A stretch of DNA of 64,000 nucleotides from Blakeslea trispora (lineage: Eukaryota > Mucoromycota > Mucoromycetes > Mucorales > Choanephoraceae): positions 434,001-498,000 of the forward strand of contig JAIWNE010000005.1 in the NCBI GenBank assembly GCA_025331445.1, written 5' to 3'. Below the pieces are notes generated by a model that was not told the origin of the DNA, ran no database searches, and was given only the letters and a program-made list of their open reading frames with translations. How positions within the stretch are numbered: the first letter of the stretch is position 1; each line of letters opens with the position of its first letter. The translations under genes and the position numbers were made by a program. Below are positions 23,745-35,669 of this stretch, piece by piece.

Positions 23745-24147
23745 AAACCACAAGTAAAATAAATAAAAAAAATTGCGCTTCTTGCTATTATCAATTTACT
23801 TGAAATCATTTGAGAGTGCAGTTTTCAAAAGGCATTGGGCTGTATAAACTTTCTCATCTTTTTTTTTTCTTATTCAATTCATTTGCTTTTGGTTTAAAGG
23901 AATACAAATTGACAGCAAGAGCTAAGAGAGATATGTATATGAATCATCACAATCACTGTCAGGCTCCATTACCAAGCAACTGTAGGCTATGAATGAACTT
24001 CATTAAACCATCTGTCTTCGAACCGGACCTATTCATTTAGACGTCACATACCCGCACTTTTCTCTATTTTTTTTTAAAAACCATCTAGTGGTTGATGCGG
24101 CTTTCCCCAGTCAAAACTGACCCTTTTTTTTTTATAATATACAGAAT
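23745..24147. other. Spacer between CorA and mS35 genes
   Basis: Short AT-rich region with a pyrimidine stretch before the mS35 start. Nothing else is recognised. Confidence 0.5.
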
Positions 24148-24989
24148 ATGTTAAGACAAGCTTTAGTTAAGCCAAGCACAGCCCAAGTAGCTATCAGACA
24201 ACTATCCACCAGTTCACCAGCACTTGCAGGACGTCAATCGCCTCGTAGAAAAGCCGAAAAGAAATTCGATGTCGACTTCATGCCCAAGTTTGACTTTGAT
24301 GATCAAACTACTATTGGTCACACTCTCTTTGACAACATCAGAGAGGTCCGTAAATACTTGAGAAAGACAGAATTTGAATTACCTAAATTAAGTGGTAAAC
24401 TGCACTAGAACAGGCAGAACAAATAATTTTCTTTGTTAACACTTTGTATTAGCCTATGCCAAACCTTTTGAGGCCCCCAAGGCTGATCAAATTTTGAAGT
24501 TCAAGTCACATACTTATTTGGGTGAAGGTCACCCTGTCGAACGCAAGGCTGTATTGAGCGTCAATGTGGATAGCCTCAAGCTGAATGAAACCGAGAAGCA
24601 CAAATTCTTGTTGTTGAGTGGATCTAGATACAACGTCAACACAAACGAACTTGTCATGTCTAGTGAGAGATTTCCTCACCGCAAGCAAAACAAAAAGTTC
24701 TTGATGGATACCTTGAATAAGTTGATTAAGGAATCCAAGGTAAACAATAAAGAAGTGTTTATCACCAATGCAACCTACTTAAAATCAAAAATAGGACACC
24801 AAGGACACATTCGCCGATATTCCTTTAAACTTACCAAAGCCAAAGCAAAGATTAGAATTTCCCAAGGAATGGATTAGATCACCCGAAGCTCCTACCATGA
24901 CTATTGAAAAGTCAGCTAAAGTGTTGGAACAAGTTGTTGAAGCTGCCAAAACTGCAGACCCAGTCAAGGTGGATGAAAAGACACTTTAG
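24148..24989 (+). CDS. Mitochondrial small-subunit ribosomal protein mS35 (Rsm24-like)
   Basis: Three exons, 24148-24394, 24453-24739 and 24795-24989, give 242 residues. The N-terminus (MLRQALVKPSTAQVAIRQLS) is a basic, hydroxylated mitochondrial targeting leader. The core matches the mS35/MRP-S28 family: HPVERKAVLSVNVDSL, LLLSGSRYNVNTNELVMSS, ERFPHRKQNKKFLMDTL. The third exon gives LPKPKQRLEFPKEWIRSPEA, as expected for the family C-terminus. The second intron has no in-frame stop, so unspliced RNA would read on in another frame to 24877. The spliced form is preferred because it restores family sequence. Confidence 0.88.
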
Positions 24990-25168
24990 ATACATTAGAA
25001 TAAAAAAAAAAAAAAACTAGGGATAGGTACTCTGTGATTTCTTTTAATTCTTTCTTTACATGCTTTTTTTTTGTACAATATGAAAATAAACAACAACAAT
25101 GACAACAAAAGAAAGAGAAATGTGTTTACAGTTAAATATACAAATTTATTGGTAACAAAAGAGAAATC

Positions 25169-26115
25169 TTAACAGGGGTTAGAGAGTAAAGAAGTAGTAA
25201 TATTAGGCTTGAGGTTTTGTTGAGAAGTCATCAATCCCCAGTAAGCTTCAACACCAGCCTTGTAAGGCTCATCAAAGGCAGAGAACCAGATCATGTCAAT
25301 GTTGTTCTTTCTTGTCTCACATAGAACATTGGAAAGGTAAAGACGTTGATTTTCGGGAGATGCAATAGAAGCATCAAAGTTTCCACCAGCAGAGGGCCAA
25401 CCAGTTTCACCAATACGCACAGGCTTACCATCAGCTTTAGAAACAACAGTTTGATAGTGTTCTAGGAGCTTGGTTGCGCCTTGATCTGCAGTGACACCTT
25501 CCCAGTATGGAAAAGCATTCCTGTAAAGAAGAAGAAGAAAAGAAAGAGTCAATTTGCTTGATCTGACACTCCTTAAAAAAAAAAGATAGCAACTTACATG
25601 GTCAAGAAGTCAAGTTCTTTAACGACAACAGGAGGGAACATGTAATATACATCAGCAGTGGTAATTTTGATGCCTTTAGGTCTAGCGACATCACCAACTT
25701 GCTTGAGATAGCTGGCCAAAGTGTTTTCATCAGTATCTTTACGATAAAGAACTTCGGAACCAACCACAAGGCCATCCACCTTATCAAATGATAATTGGTT
25801 GTTGTTTAAAATGCTATTCAAAGCGCTCATTTCGCTATTGAATGTATCGGGACGATCGATCCACATGCCCAAGTAGATATTCATATCAAGCTCATTGGCA
25901 GCTTGAAGAGCAAGAGCACCTTGATTACAGACGGAAAGTGAAAAGGTCTTTACACGATTGGTATATTGCTTGATCTTGGTAAAATCTGCCTTGATCTTGT
26001 CATAAGATGGACAGTTGTTTTGATCGATACCATAGTTCAAACCGTAAAAGTAGTTTTCGGCCATAGCAGTGCCAACAGCAGCGGACAGTAAGACTGTGAG
26101 TAAAGACTTTAACAT
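25169..26115 (-). CDS. Glycoside hydrolase family 17 beta-1,3-glucanase / glucanosyltransferase
   Basis: Two exons, 26115-25598 and 25520-25169, give 289 residues. A signal peptide (MLKSLLTVLLSAAVGTAMA) argues for the ATG at 26115 rather than 26145, which may sit near a 5'-UTR intron acceptor. Family motifs are clear: FYGLNYGID at the mature N-terminus, VVGSEVLYR with the acid/base Glu (about 121), and RIGETGWPS with the nucleophile Glu (about 211). WFSAFDEPYKAG and YWGLM complete the barrel. Fungal members of this Bgl2/Scw type remodel wall glucan. No GPI tail is seen (the protein ends SNPC), so it is likely secreted or wall-bound non-covalently. Confidence 0.93.
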
Positions 26116-28092
26116 GTTGACAAAGTAACTTTCTGCAAAGAACAATAAAGTATGAAAGATAAAAAAGAATAAAAAAAAAAGAGCTATTCAACGTTGAATT
26201 TATAGTTCAGTTTCTTGTATACTCCAACCCCCCCCCCCAGATATCAATAGCTTGTGCTGAACCAAACTAGCCGAAACAAAATATGCATAATTTGACAGGT
26301 TTGAGATGTTTGGTTTTTAATGACTTGCAGGATAGCCTAATCTTTTTTTTTTCTTTTGTAATGTTTCTATTTATATATATATATTTTGTTTTAATAGGCG
26401 ACTAATGATGTTGTCAGTTTAAGAGAAGTAAAGACAGAGAGAAAGGCATGCCTCAGGTAGATTATTTAAAGTGTCTTTTTTTTTTCCCGTAATTGAGTCA
26501 AACAATCCTAGGCTTTAGTTGACTAGTGCCTGAATTTGCTTTTTTTTTTTTTTCTTTTTTGGAACTGAATATTGTTTTTTTTTCTGTATTGGTTGTTCCT
26601 TTCCCACAGTACCAAAGGGTCTATTATTGTTTACGCAATTGTACGAAAATCTGTTTTAAACATAACGACTCGGATTGGCTCAATGCCAGGTTTGACTCTC
26701 AGACCCGTAAAGTGCTGCCATAAAGCATACCATTTGATAGGTATTTGGCTATTATTAGTTGTGCATTATTAATATAAAATATAGACTGTGAGGGAATGGT
26801 TGGCATCCATTACATCTAAACACTCTCATCGATCTCAAAACAAAGTGAATCGAGAGGATAAATACCTCTTTGAAAACTCTTTCAAGATCCCTTATGCTTG
26901 GATGCCTGATTTATGTTGGAGTCTTTCTGTATACCATTAGAGAACTTTAAGAAGTGTTAGGCGCTGGTGTAGTAAAGTTCATGCCAAGAGTGGTGCTTTA
27001 AACTGAACGTTTGAACAACATCAACTTGATGAATTGACTTAGCTCAAGATGTTCGTTCAAGAGCTAATTAGAGAATGCACAATGCTGAAGCGTATGCTTT
27101 CTTGGTATGAAATGCTATCAGTAGCTAATCAAGGATAGAAAACGAGGTAAATATACACAGAAAAGGTATAGTAAAAGAATCATAGAGCATTGCTAGAATC
27201 AAATTATAAATAGTTTTATTGTTCTTTCGATGCGGTCTCATGCCAAGACGTTGAACTTGCTGACTTTCTTCAAACTTTTTGTTTGCTTCTCTGCAATCTG
27301 TATTTTGTTCTCTGGCTTTCTCTTTTTCTGCTAAAGAAGCAGGATTTCTTTATGCTTTTTAACCAGGCAGTACCGTCTTGTTGTTTTAGTTGTTTTTAAG
27401 AAAAAAGCTACCAAAGAGGCCAACAGTGCGTTCTCATAGAATACATCTCGATTAGGCTGTATGCAACACAAGAATTTTTTCTTTTAGTCCTTTGCAACTT
27501 GCAAATATGAATTATAATGATATTAGTGGTGTAAATCAATTTCAATTTGATAGGGTCTGACAAGAGCAGATACAACAATGTGCCTTGATACATTTATGAA
27601 ACTTTTCAACTTGGTTGTGCGTTACTCTTTGAGGAAAATTGTCAAACAATTTTGATAGTCCGACATGATTTTCACCAAGTGATGTCTTTCGGCCAATGTT
27701 TATCCGATTTGAGGAAACAAGGAGTCTAGAGTCAGATGAAATCAGAGGGGGAGTCAGGGTCGAGCCTCAAGGTTCAGATAATGAAGATCCTCTTCCCTTC
27801 CTTTTCTTGAAATACAAGTAATTGATTGTACCTTATAATTTGAATTTTCGTTTCTCGCCCTCTTATAAAAAGATGAACAGCAGACGATGAACAAAACTTA
27901 TAGTCTTGAACCTGAATCAGATAATCTGAAATTGACATAGCTTTAATGCACAGCCTCAAATATGTGTTTTCCAGCAAAAGCATAGACATTTACAACAACA
28001 GCTTCGTGTAACACCGAAAGAAAATACAATACCAGCATCTTATTTTTACATATTCATACATTTCTTTTTTTTCTCTCTCTCTCTTTCTCAGT
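26116..28092. other. 2-kb intergenic region with gene remnants
   Basis: Holds the GH17 promoter side, a C-run near 26229, the remnant at 26791-27138 and another coding-like patch on the minus strand at about 27190-27340 (for example AEKEKAREQNTDCREANKKF). The rest is AT-rich with no gene seen. Confidence 0.45.
26791..27138 (+). pseudogene. Decayed coding sequence of unknown family
   Basis: One frame reads protein-like sequence with four stops in about 115 codons: REWLASITSKHSHRSQNKVN, FENSFKIPYAWMPDLCWSL, then RTLRSVRRWCSKVHAKSG and MFVQELIRECTMLKRMLSWY. The amino-acid make-up (Trp, Cys, Arg rich) differs from random translation of the AT-rich flanks. It resembles a remnant of a mobile element or gene, but no family is recognised. 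Confidence 0.3.
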
Positions 28093-28650
28093 ATGCAACC
28101 CACTTTTACAAAGCTGAAACCAGAACTTGATATGATTCATGTTCGTCCAGCGACGTTGACTGATAGTGAGTACAACAAGATTGCTTATCAAATGATCAAT
28201 GCTGCTTTTCGATCCTCTGATAGCTGGACAACAGACAGCCACCTTGTCAGTATTGACCGAATCAGTCTAAAAGACGTTGAAGAACTTGTCGAGAAAAACG
28301 GAAGCCCAAATGTACTGCTATATGCATTTGAACAAGACAAAATTATCGGGTGCATCCTCATTCGTCCTCAGGACAATGGTACTGTGCTTTTGTCTTTACT
28401 TGCTGTCAGTCCAACACATCAATCCAAGGGAATCGGTAGAATGTTGATAAATGAAGCTATCAAGTACACCAAGACATCTGTATCAGGCACCAAAGAAGTA
28501 CATATTCATGTGTTTCAATGTAGAAAGGAATTGGTTGATTGGTACACCCGTATGGGCTTTTTAGATGAAGGCATTCTCTTGCCGTTTCCTCACAAGGAGA
28601 TTCTATGTGTAGATGAAGCACCTTTATCTGTTCTCAAGCTTTATGTATAA
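28093..28650 (+). CDS. GNAT-family N-acetyltransferase
   Basis: Single-exon gene of 185 residues. It has the GNAT fold order: an N-terminal IHVRPATLTDSEYNKI strand and helix, a central CILIRPQDNGTVLLSLLAVS pair, the acetyl-CoA binding motif A (QSKGIGRML, about residues 110-118), and a C-terminal WYTRMGFLDEG. Such enzymes move an acetyl group from acetyl-CoA to an amine. The substrate is unknown. A second GNAT gene of similar architecture follows 500 bp downstream on the same strand, which suggests an old tandem duplication. Confidence 0.88.
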   Translation: MQPTFTKLKPELDMIHVRPATLTDSEYNKIAYQMINAAFRSSDSWTTDSHLVSIDRISLKDVEELVEKNGSPNVLLYAFEQDKIIGCILIRPQDNGTVLLSLLAVSPTHQSKGIGRMLINEAIKYTKTSVSGTKEVHIHVFQCRKELVDWYTRMGFLDEGILLPFPHKEILCVDEAPLSVLKLYV

Positions 28651-29150
28651 ACTGATTTGTATCAAACACAAGAGAATTTGCAAATTTGAATAGAACAAAT
28701 AAATATGCCGATCGCTTTTTTACTCTATTATAGCCTTGACAACTCGTATAGCCTTCGTCATTGGCTCGACAAATGCCAAAAAAAAAAGGCAGAATGCTCG
28801 AGATCAAGGCTACGATCGCCAGCGACATGTTTGCCATGAGGTTGAGAAAACAAAAACAAACATTTTGGGATTTGCGCAGTAAAACTTGTATCCTGAGTAC
28901 TAACAGTGTACACATGTCTGGTATTTTACAAGCCAATAACCAAACGCGCAGTCTCGTCTATCTATAGAATCAATCTGATATCTCTATTTGTAAGCTCAAT
29001 CTCTATTTGTTTTTTGTGCAAAATTAGCCCTGAGAAATAATGAGTCTATTTCCGAAAATGGTGTATATTTCTAAAACAAATAAAAAAAAAAAAGAAACGA
29101 AAAATATATACACAACTTCTTTCTTTCTTTTATTTCACTTTTATTACCAA
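28651..29150. other. Spacer between the two GNAT genes
   Basis: AT-rich. Overlapping frames on both strands around 28634-28967 show no recognisable family. The CT-rich run before 29151 is probably the 5' flank of the second gene. Confidence 0.45.
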
Positions 29151-29746
29151 ATGGTCCTACCATCTACTATATTTGTTCGCAGGGCTCTTATCTCTGATCT
29201 CAAATACTGTCAAGAGGCTACAAAGACAGTAAACACTGCTTATCGTTCAGAAGGTAAAACAATGCACTTTTGCTGTTGACATATCACTCACTAGCTTTCC
29301 TTTTATATCCAGGTGGCTGGACCACTGAGAAAGATATTGTTGCTGGACTTCGCTGTACTGAAGAAGATATGTATCGTTTTGTGGAAGAGAATGGCCAGCC
29401 CAATACCTTGCTTTTTGCTTTTGATGAAGAAAAAGTAGTAGGCACACTTCTGATACAACCCAACCAGAATGGAGAAAAAGAAGCTGAAATTGGACTGCTT
29501 TCTGTTTCCCCTCTTTACCAATCCCGAGGTATCGGCGGAAAGCTTATTCGCCAGGCCTTTGTAGAGATGCAACAGTTGGGATTCACACACGCTATTATGC
29601 ATGTATTGGAGAATCGACCAGACGTCCTTTCTTGGTACAAGAAGCTAGGATTTGTAGAAACAGGCGAACGAATTCCTTTTATTTGGCCTGAAATGTTAAA
29701 AGTAGACAAAGACCTTCATGTCTTGACACTTAAGAAGCCTATTTAA
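29151..29746 (+). CDS. GNAT-family N-acetyltransferase, paralogue of the upstream gene
   Basis: Two exons, 29151-29253 and 29313-29746, give 178 residues. The 59-nt intron interrupts YRSE-GGWTTEKD. Motif A is QSRGIGGKL, and the C-terminal WYKKLGFVETGERIPFIWPE parallels the first gene's WYTRMGFLDEGILLPFPHKE. Shared blocks (VEENGQPNTLLFAFDEEKVV against VEKNGSPNVLLYAFEQDKII) show that the pair are paralogues. The first copy lacks the intron. The substrate is unknown. Confidence 0.9.
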
Positions 29747-30523
29747 GCTTTTTTTTTTATCTGGTTTTTGAATGATTTTTTTTTGGTTCGATCTTGGACA
29801 TCTAATAAAGAAGAATTGATAGAGTCTTTTACTTCTTTTGCAGAAATCAAGCTGCACAACCAGTCTCAAAGTGTTTGCACTTGCCTTTTCTCTGTGTTAT
29901 CTCTCAAACTATGTCAAAACATCACAAGGATGATGAAGTTTCTGCTCAATGACGGCCATTGGGAGGAGATAAAGAACAGCCGGAACACAATCATTGCAAC
30001 ACACATATGTGATTTCTTTATTTTGATCAACAAATACATGACAAATCTATTAAAGTCAGTCCATATTCAACCACCGCCTTGTTTGACAACTCCTAAGTTT
30101 CGCAGTTAAACCAAAATGGGCAATATACAGCCAGCACTATCAACTGAGCTTTACAGCTATAGTGGTTTGCTTGTGATTCTTTATTGCTTGAACAATACAA
30201 GATGTATCTATGCTGACAGTGCTTGAAGAGAGACAAAGCTGTTTTGATGTTTTCTTTTTATTTAAGCAAGTGTTGTCTTGATGACCTTAGTACCATGTTG
30301 TAGAGTCAAATGGAGAGTAATTGATAGCAACTAATGTCCAATAAGCTTTTTCTTTTTTTTTAGATCAATTTCAAAAAGATAAAAGATGAAAAGCTTGATT
30401 ACGTATTAATATTGTTATTAGGAATAATAAATGTCAATTAGAAGGAAAAATGCAGCTTTGCTGAGAGAAAGGAAAAGAGAGGAAAGGGGGGTATGAATAA
30501 ACAGTCTATGTAAATTTTGCATT
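29747..30523. other. Convergent intergenic region
   Basis: Lies between the 3' ends of a plus-strand and a minus-strand gene. AT-rich. A 113-codon plus frame at 29768-30109 has no recognisable content and begins in T-rich 3' flank, so it is not called. Confidence 0.45.
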
Positions 30524-33100
30524 CTAATCAGCTTCTTCCCTCCGTTTTCTTCGTTCGTCCAGACTACCTCTAGGACTGCCTCTTGGAGTACCCAACCGAC
30601 TACTGTTTTGCAGCCAAAGTGCAGCTGGGTTATCCGAAGACAAAAGCGGACCATCACTGATAGCATATTCTTCTTCGTCAGATTGTTCATGTATCACAAA
30701 TCCCATTCTAGATCGAGGTCGCAACATATCACCACCGCCTTCCAATGTGGTGGTTGCCAGGTTCGGGCTACTACTGCCTGCTCTTGCTGTCAAACTAGAT
30801 GAAGAATTCGTGCGGTTGGCCAGACCAAGTGCAGATGATGTTCTATAAGGTAATACACTAGAACCTTCAACTACATCAGCAATTTGGAACAGATTGCTAT
30901 GACTATCTCCACTATATCTCTTTTTGTTCCAGTATTGTTTTGAGATAGTACTAGCTGTCTTGTTGGATGTTCCCAGTACTCGATCGTTGGTGATACTGAT
31001 CGTGACCGAATTAGATTCATTACCGGCTACAATACTGTCATCTAGTATATCCATATCCACCGGACTGGTGATATGTATTGTGTCTAGGTTATTGCTGCTA
31101 GCATTTGGATTTGTATTGACATGCATATATCGAAAGTTGTTTCTGCCTCGTATCATACGAGATGCCCAATGCCGAGCTGCAACTGTAGATTTGGCGACTG
31201 TATGACCTAGTGTACCTAGGTACATTAAAGGATTCCATGACGAAGAAGAAGAATTCAAGGAAGGATCATTAACACCAAGAATACCACCATTAGCACCAGT
31301 ATTCATACGCTTCATGTAATGTCGTTTCTGAATACGCTTTGATATGTACCAGATCATGAAGGCACAGACCAACAAGAACAATATGATTGTAAGTGCTGTA
31401 TGAGTAGGTTTTGTACTGATATCATCTAAAAGACTGTTGTTATTGTCACTGTTCTGTTGGCGATGGGGGTCAGATGCATGAGGACTTTGAGACACGCCAT
31501 CTGCAATTTCATGAGCACCTTCATCGTCTGTACTATGACCCAGGTAACCATCCTGATGATCGACCAAGGGAATACGGCTAGTGACATGCAGTAACATAGC
31601 ACCCAATGTCCAAGAGACTTGAATATCATTAATAGTATCGATACTCTGAAAGGGTGGGTTCCAGTTCTTTTGTTCTACACTTTCAATCGTCTGCTCTAAA
31701 ACGATCTGATCTTCTTCTGTCAAGTTACTGTGACCACTTGGGTTCTTGATTCGAGGAATCTCGATGCCTTCATGTAGCACGTTGACAATCCAAGCAGATT
31801 TAAAGCATTGCATCTGATATCGATTGATTTCATGCTGAGCCAGACCTCTATGCTCACTCATGGTGTTTGTCCAATCCCTTGAGCAATAATCAGTGGCTTT
31901 CTTTTCGTATTCCATAAAATCATACATGCCCCCTAAACCGAGGATATCATGTGAGGAATACCAATATTCGGATATGCCAACGAATTTGTTAACGGACCAA
32001 TCAATGTCTGGGGTATGCACACCATTAAACAAACAGGGCTTGGTAGGACAATCTGCATTCTTGTTCAACAAGGGCACAGTATACTGAATACACTGATCAA
32101 AGTCGCCTGTACCGTGTAAGGAAAGCGCTACACTTGTAGAAGATGTGTCTGTGACATCGAGATTTCGAGGTAGACAGGGATCATCCATATGCAGTAAATG
32201 ATGTTCATCCAACACATTCTTTTGGCCCGAAGCATGTAAACGCCTGACTCTGTCCTCAAGGTATCGTCTTCGTGCTTCATTACTGCCGTATCCCAAGAAT
32301 GTTGTGACAAAGACATCATAATCGACTGTTCTCCCATCCAATGTATGTAGCTTGATTCGTGTCAAGTCATCCATATGCTCCTGTCTCTGATGATGCTCGG
32401 GTTCAAATGCAATCTGAGCAGAGGCACCACCCATATCTAAAAAGCCAAATGTATGATGACGCTCTACTTTATTGATGTCTGACTCTTTTCCTTGATTTGC
32501 CTTGATGCTATTATCAAATCCACCCATAAGATAGTTGACAGCTACCCAACCGTAAACACCCTCCAGTTCACCAGGAATAATGCGTACATGTGTATGACAA
32601 TCGCTGATAAAGAAGGAGGTATGTTCTCGCATGTAATTGCATGTATTACTTAGTAATGCATTCTGTTGCTCCTTGGGCAACAAACGCATACCTGCAGTTG
32701 CCATAAGAAAGATAGGTGTGGATGAATGGTGTTCTTGAGGTACAACTTCCTGAGCGAAATTCAGCAACATATCCAAGTGTTCTCCTACCTTGGTGGGTGT
32801 GGAACCAAAAGTCGAGATGCCTAAGAGTGTCTGATTAGCATCATCACTGGCTTATTCAACGCTGTCTTATTTACCTGGTTCCTCTCTGCTTGTCCATTTG
32901 AGGCCATCTTGATCACCTCTTTCTACGATGGGTATTTTGCCTTTTAGCTCGTCTGCTGTATAGAGAGTCTTTGCAAACTCATGGTCTTTCCAAGAATAGA
33001 CATACACCCTTGAGCCGGAAGAGCCAGCATCAATGATGACGCCATAGCGTCTGTTCTTGACCCATTCTTCAGGTGATACTCGACTTGAAGACATCACCAA
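30524..33100 (-). CDS. GDA1/CD39 family apyrase, Golgi type (Ynd1-like)
   Basis: Two exons, 33100-32875 and 32820-30524, give 840 residues. Apyrase conserved regions appear in order: DAGSSGSR (24-31), FLMATAGMRLL (about 113-123), GELEGVYGWVAVNYL (about 159-173) and FLDMGGASAQIAFE. One C-terminal membrane span (LTIILFLLVCAFMIWYIS, roughly residue 550) is followed by a Ser/Asn-rich cytosolic tail of about 280 residues. Unlike Gda1, there is no N-terminal anchor, which fits the Ynd1 type. These enzymes hydrolyse nucleoside di- and triphosphates in the Golgi lumen and support glycosylation by removing GDP/UDP. The long tail is poorly conserved and may carry regulation. Confidence 0.92.
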
Positions 33101-35669
33101 TTTCTCTCTTCTTTATTTTTTTGGTTTCGTTTTCTTAAAAAGAGAAGAAGAAAAAAAAAAGTACAGCCAAATTGAAAGCCCAAATTTGGTTATTTCATAT
33201 TCATTTAGAAAATCAAAATCACAAAGCATAATTTTACTTTTTTTGTACTGCACTGACTGCATGAGTGCTTTCTCTCTCTCCTATTTCATTGTCTTCTTCT
33301 CGGTATACAACAGAGAACACACCAAGCAATCATTGTGTTCCTGACATCTAAGCCTCATTTGTGTTTGTTTGTTTTATCAGTTTGGAAATAAAGATTGTAA
33401 GCCTATAATGCCACATTCGCTCTGGAGTAAACGTAGCATTACCCATTCAATTAAGCCTTCTTTGAAAAAAAGAAGAAAGAAGGCTGATATAAAGCCAGAG
33501 ATGTCTGCTAGTATTGTTTTCAGCCAACAAAGAAATATGCCAAAGGTATTTCAATGAATGAATGTAGCTCTGGTAACATTAAATGTCCATCATTTCATTG
33601 TGTGTTGTACAACTGTAGAATATTTAGTCAAGCAAAGTCTAATAAGCATGAGAGGGTGTCTATTATTATATAACAAAATCAACTTTTGAGCTTATCATAA
33701 AGGCTGATTATTGAGTTGGGTAATCAACATATTCTTTCATGAAATGTTTGTTACTAAACTACAAGTATCCCTTTCTCAGGTACTTTATCCAAATTTTAAG
33801 GTGATAGTATACGACCAACACAAATAACAATTTCCAAACAAATGCAAATTCTCACTATAAATCGCCTTCAGAGGCATTTGCTTATGCTGTCATTGAAGAA
33901 TGTTGAATAAAGTGTTTCACTTTTAAAAAAGGGAAATCAACTTACACCCTTGATAACTCTATGCATTATTTGACTCTCTCTCTCTCTTTCTGAGCATTAA
34001 AAGAAAAAGAAAAGTATCATAAATTAGGAGTGAAATCTTGAGTGACCAAGAGATTTGAATACCCCAATTTAGTTAACTTATGCAAAAGAGAACAATTCCA
34101 TATTAAGCAAAATCGCTTTTTTTATCTATACAAATTCCCTTTAAAGTATCTCTTTTTCTTACAGAAAAAGGCTAGTTATATAAAAAAAGGACACTAAAAT
34201 GAATACATGTTCTATACAACGCTTAACCCCCCTTATCTTTTAACAAATTATGTTTCTTTCTTTGTAAACGAATGATATGCATGAGGAATTGTAAAGTTTG
34301 TTTATGTACCACTTTAACTCTCTTTTAATTACAGAAAATTGCCCAACCAGGCACACAATCCATTTCATATGTTTTCTTGGTACAAGTTTCTTCTTTTACG
34401 ATCATTCATATAATGGCTTTGGTCTGCATATCTCTGTGAGTGCAATCTCCATACAAAGTGGTCTGTTAAGAATGATCGTATCTACTCTTGGGCCAACAAC
34501 AGATCATTCTAATTGGAAGTTCTGGTTCGTGACATGCAAGCAAGAAATTTCAGGACCTGAAACTCAAATCATAATATTTGGTGGGGGGGGTCATACACCA
34601 TTTTTAGTATGGCTATACAAAGCAGTATGCCCATAATAGAGCCTGTAGAGTTCAAAAATCTTTGGTTTTGTTCAATTGAACCCAAAAGAGAGAGAGAAAA
34701 AAGGTTTATATCTAAAGCAGACTATCATTTCTCTTTTGTGTAAAGCTTCTTATTTGCCAATCATAACTTGCTTTCTATCGCTCTTATAATGACTACGAAT
34801 GGTATTATTAATACAATATTTTAGTCCATTTAAAGCTTTTTGTTTGTGTTTTATAGCTGCTTTATGCTACTAAATCCGGGCGTTTGACAGGCAACATAAA
34901 GTACCAGCTCTAACCAAAAAAAAAAAAATCCAAAAGGTAACTGTTATTGGCCATTCAATGAAAAAAGAGAACCATGAATAAAATGGATTGTTTTTCTGAG
35001 TTGAAAGATGATTATATTGTAATAGATCATGCAAGAGAGTACAAGAGTATCTGACTTTCCTGAACCCAATTGAGCATTTTTGGGTAATTGCCAAAAACAA
35101 TGTTAAACAAAGTTCATTTGAAATTACCAAAGATTTGGAGTACTTGGGATCCTGAAGCCTGTAACCCTGTTCTTCTAAAGCACTTGTGAGCACTTGTGAG
35201 CATTCTATTCATTGTCTTGAAAAGTGCTTATGTAGCAAGTAAAGCGAAAGAAAGCGACTCTTGAAAAAACAAGAGCGCACTCTCTGGGAAACAGAAATCC
35301 ACACTCTTTGACATGAATGATATTCTTTCTCTCTTTTATCGTAACTTGTCAAACTGAGTTTGTTTTCTATATATTTGATCGAATTGACTGAAACCGCGCC
35401 ATCCAGGGTTCTCGCCTTCATTAAGAACGCACCAATTTAAATGAGCTTTAACATTGCTGGTGTAAAGGAAAGGTGCAATTTGTATCAAATAAATTTTCAA
35501 ATAACGACAAACTAAAAATAGTCAAATATGCTACAACTCAATGCCAAAACAGCCAATCATAGTTCAACACACTTTGTTGTGATTTATAAGTATAAGTTTG
35601 CATATAAATAATGAAATTAGTTTGACTTTTGCTTTTTTTTTTCTTCAACTTTTTTTTTTTACAATCAAT
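33101..35669. other. 2.6-kb intergenic region with a transposase remnant
   Basis: Divergent promoters of the apyrase and PDI genes should lie at its ends. The middle is AT-rich with short CT runs (for example near 33975). The only coding-like segment is a Tc1/mariner-type remnant at 35005-35200. A plus frame at 34298-34636 is not recognised. Confidence 0.5.
35005..35200 (+). pseudogene. Remnant of a Tc1/mariner-type transposase
   Basis: Fragment with DDE-class hallmarks in shifted frames: DDYIVIDHARE, which resembles the second-Asp strand, then LNPIEHFWVIAKNNVKQSSF, which matches the LNPIE-FW block of the superfamily, then EACNPVLLKHL. At least two frame changes and several stops separate them, so it is long dead. 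Confidence 0.6.

Noticed and set aside
24494..24877. A 127-residue single-exon model for mS35
   Set aside because: It reads through an intron. Splicing at 24740-24794 restores the family C-terminus.
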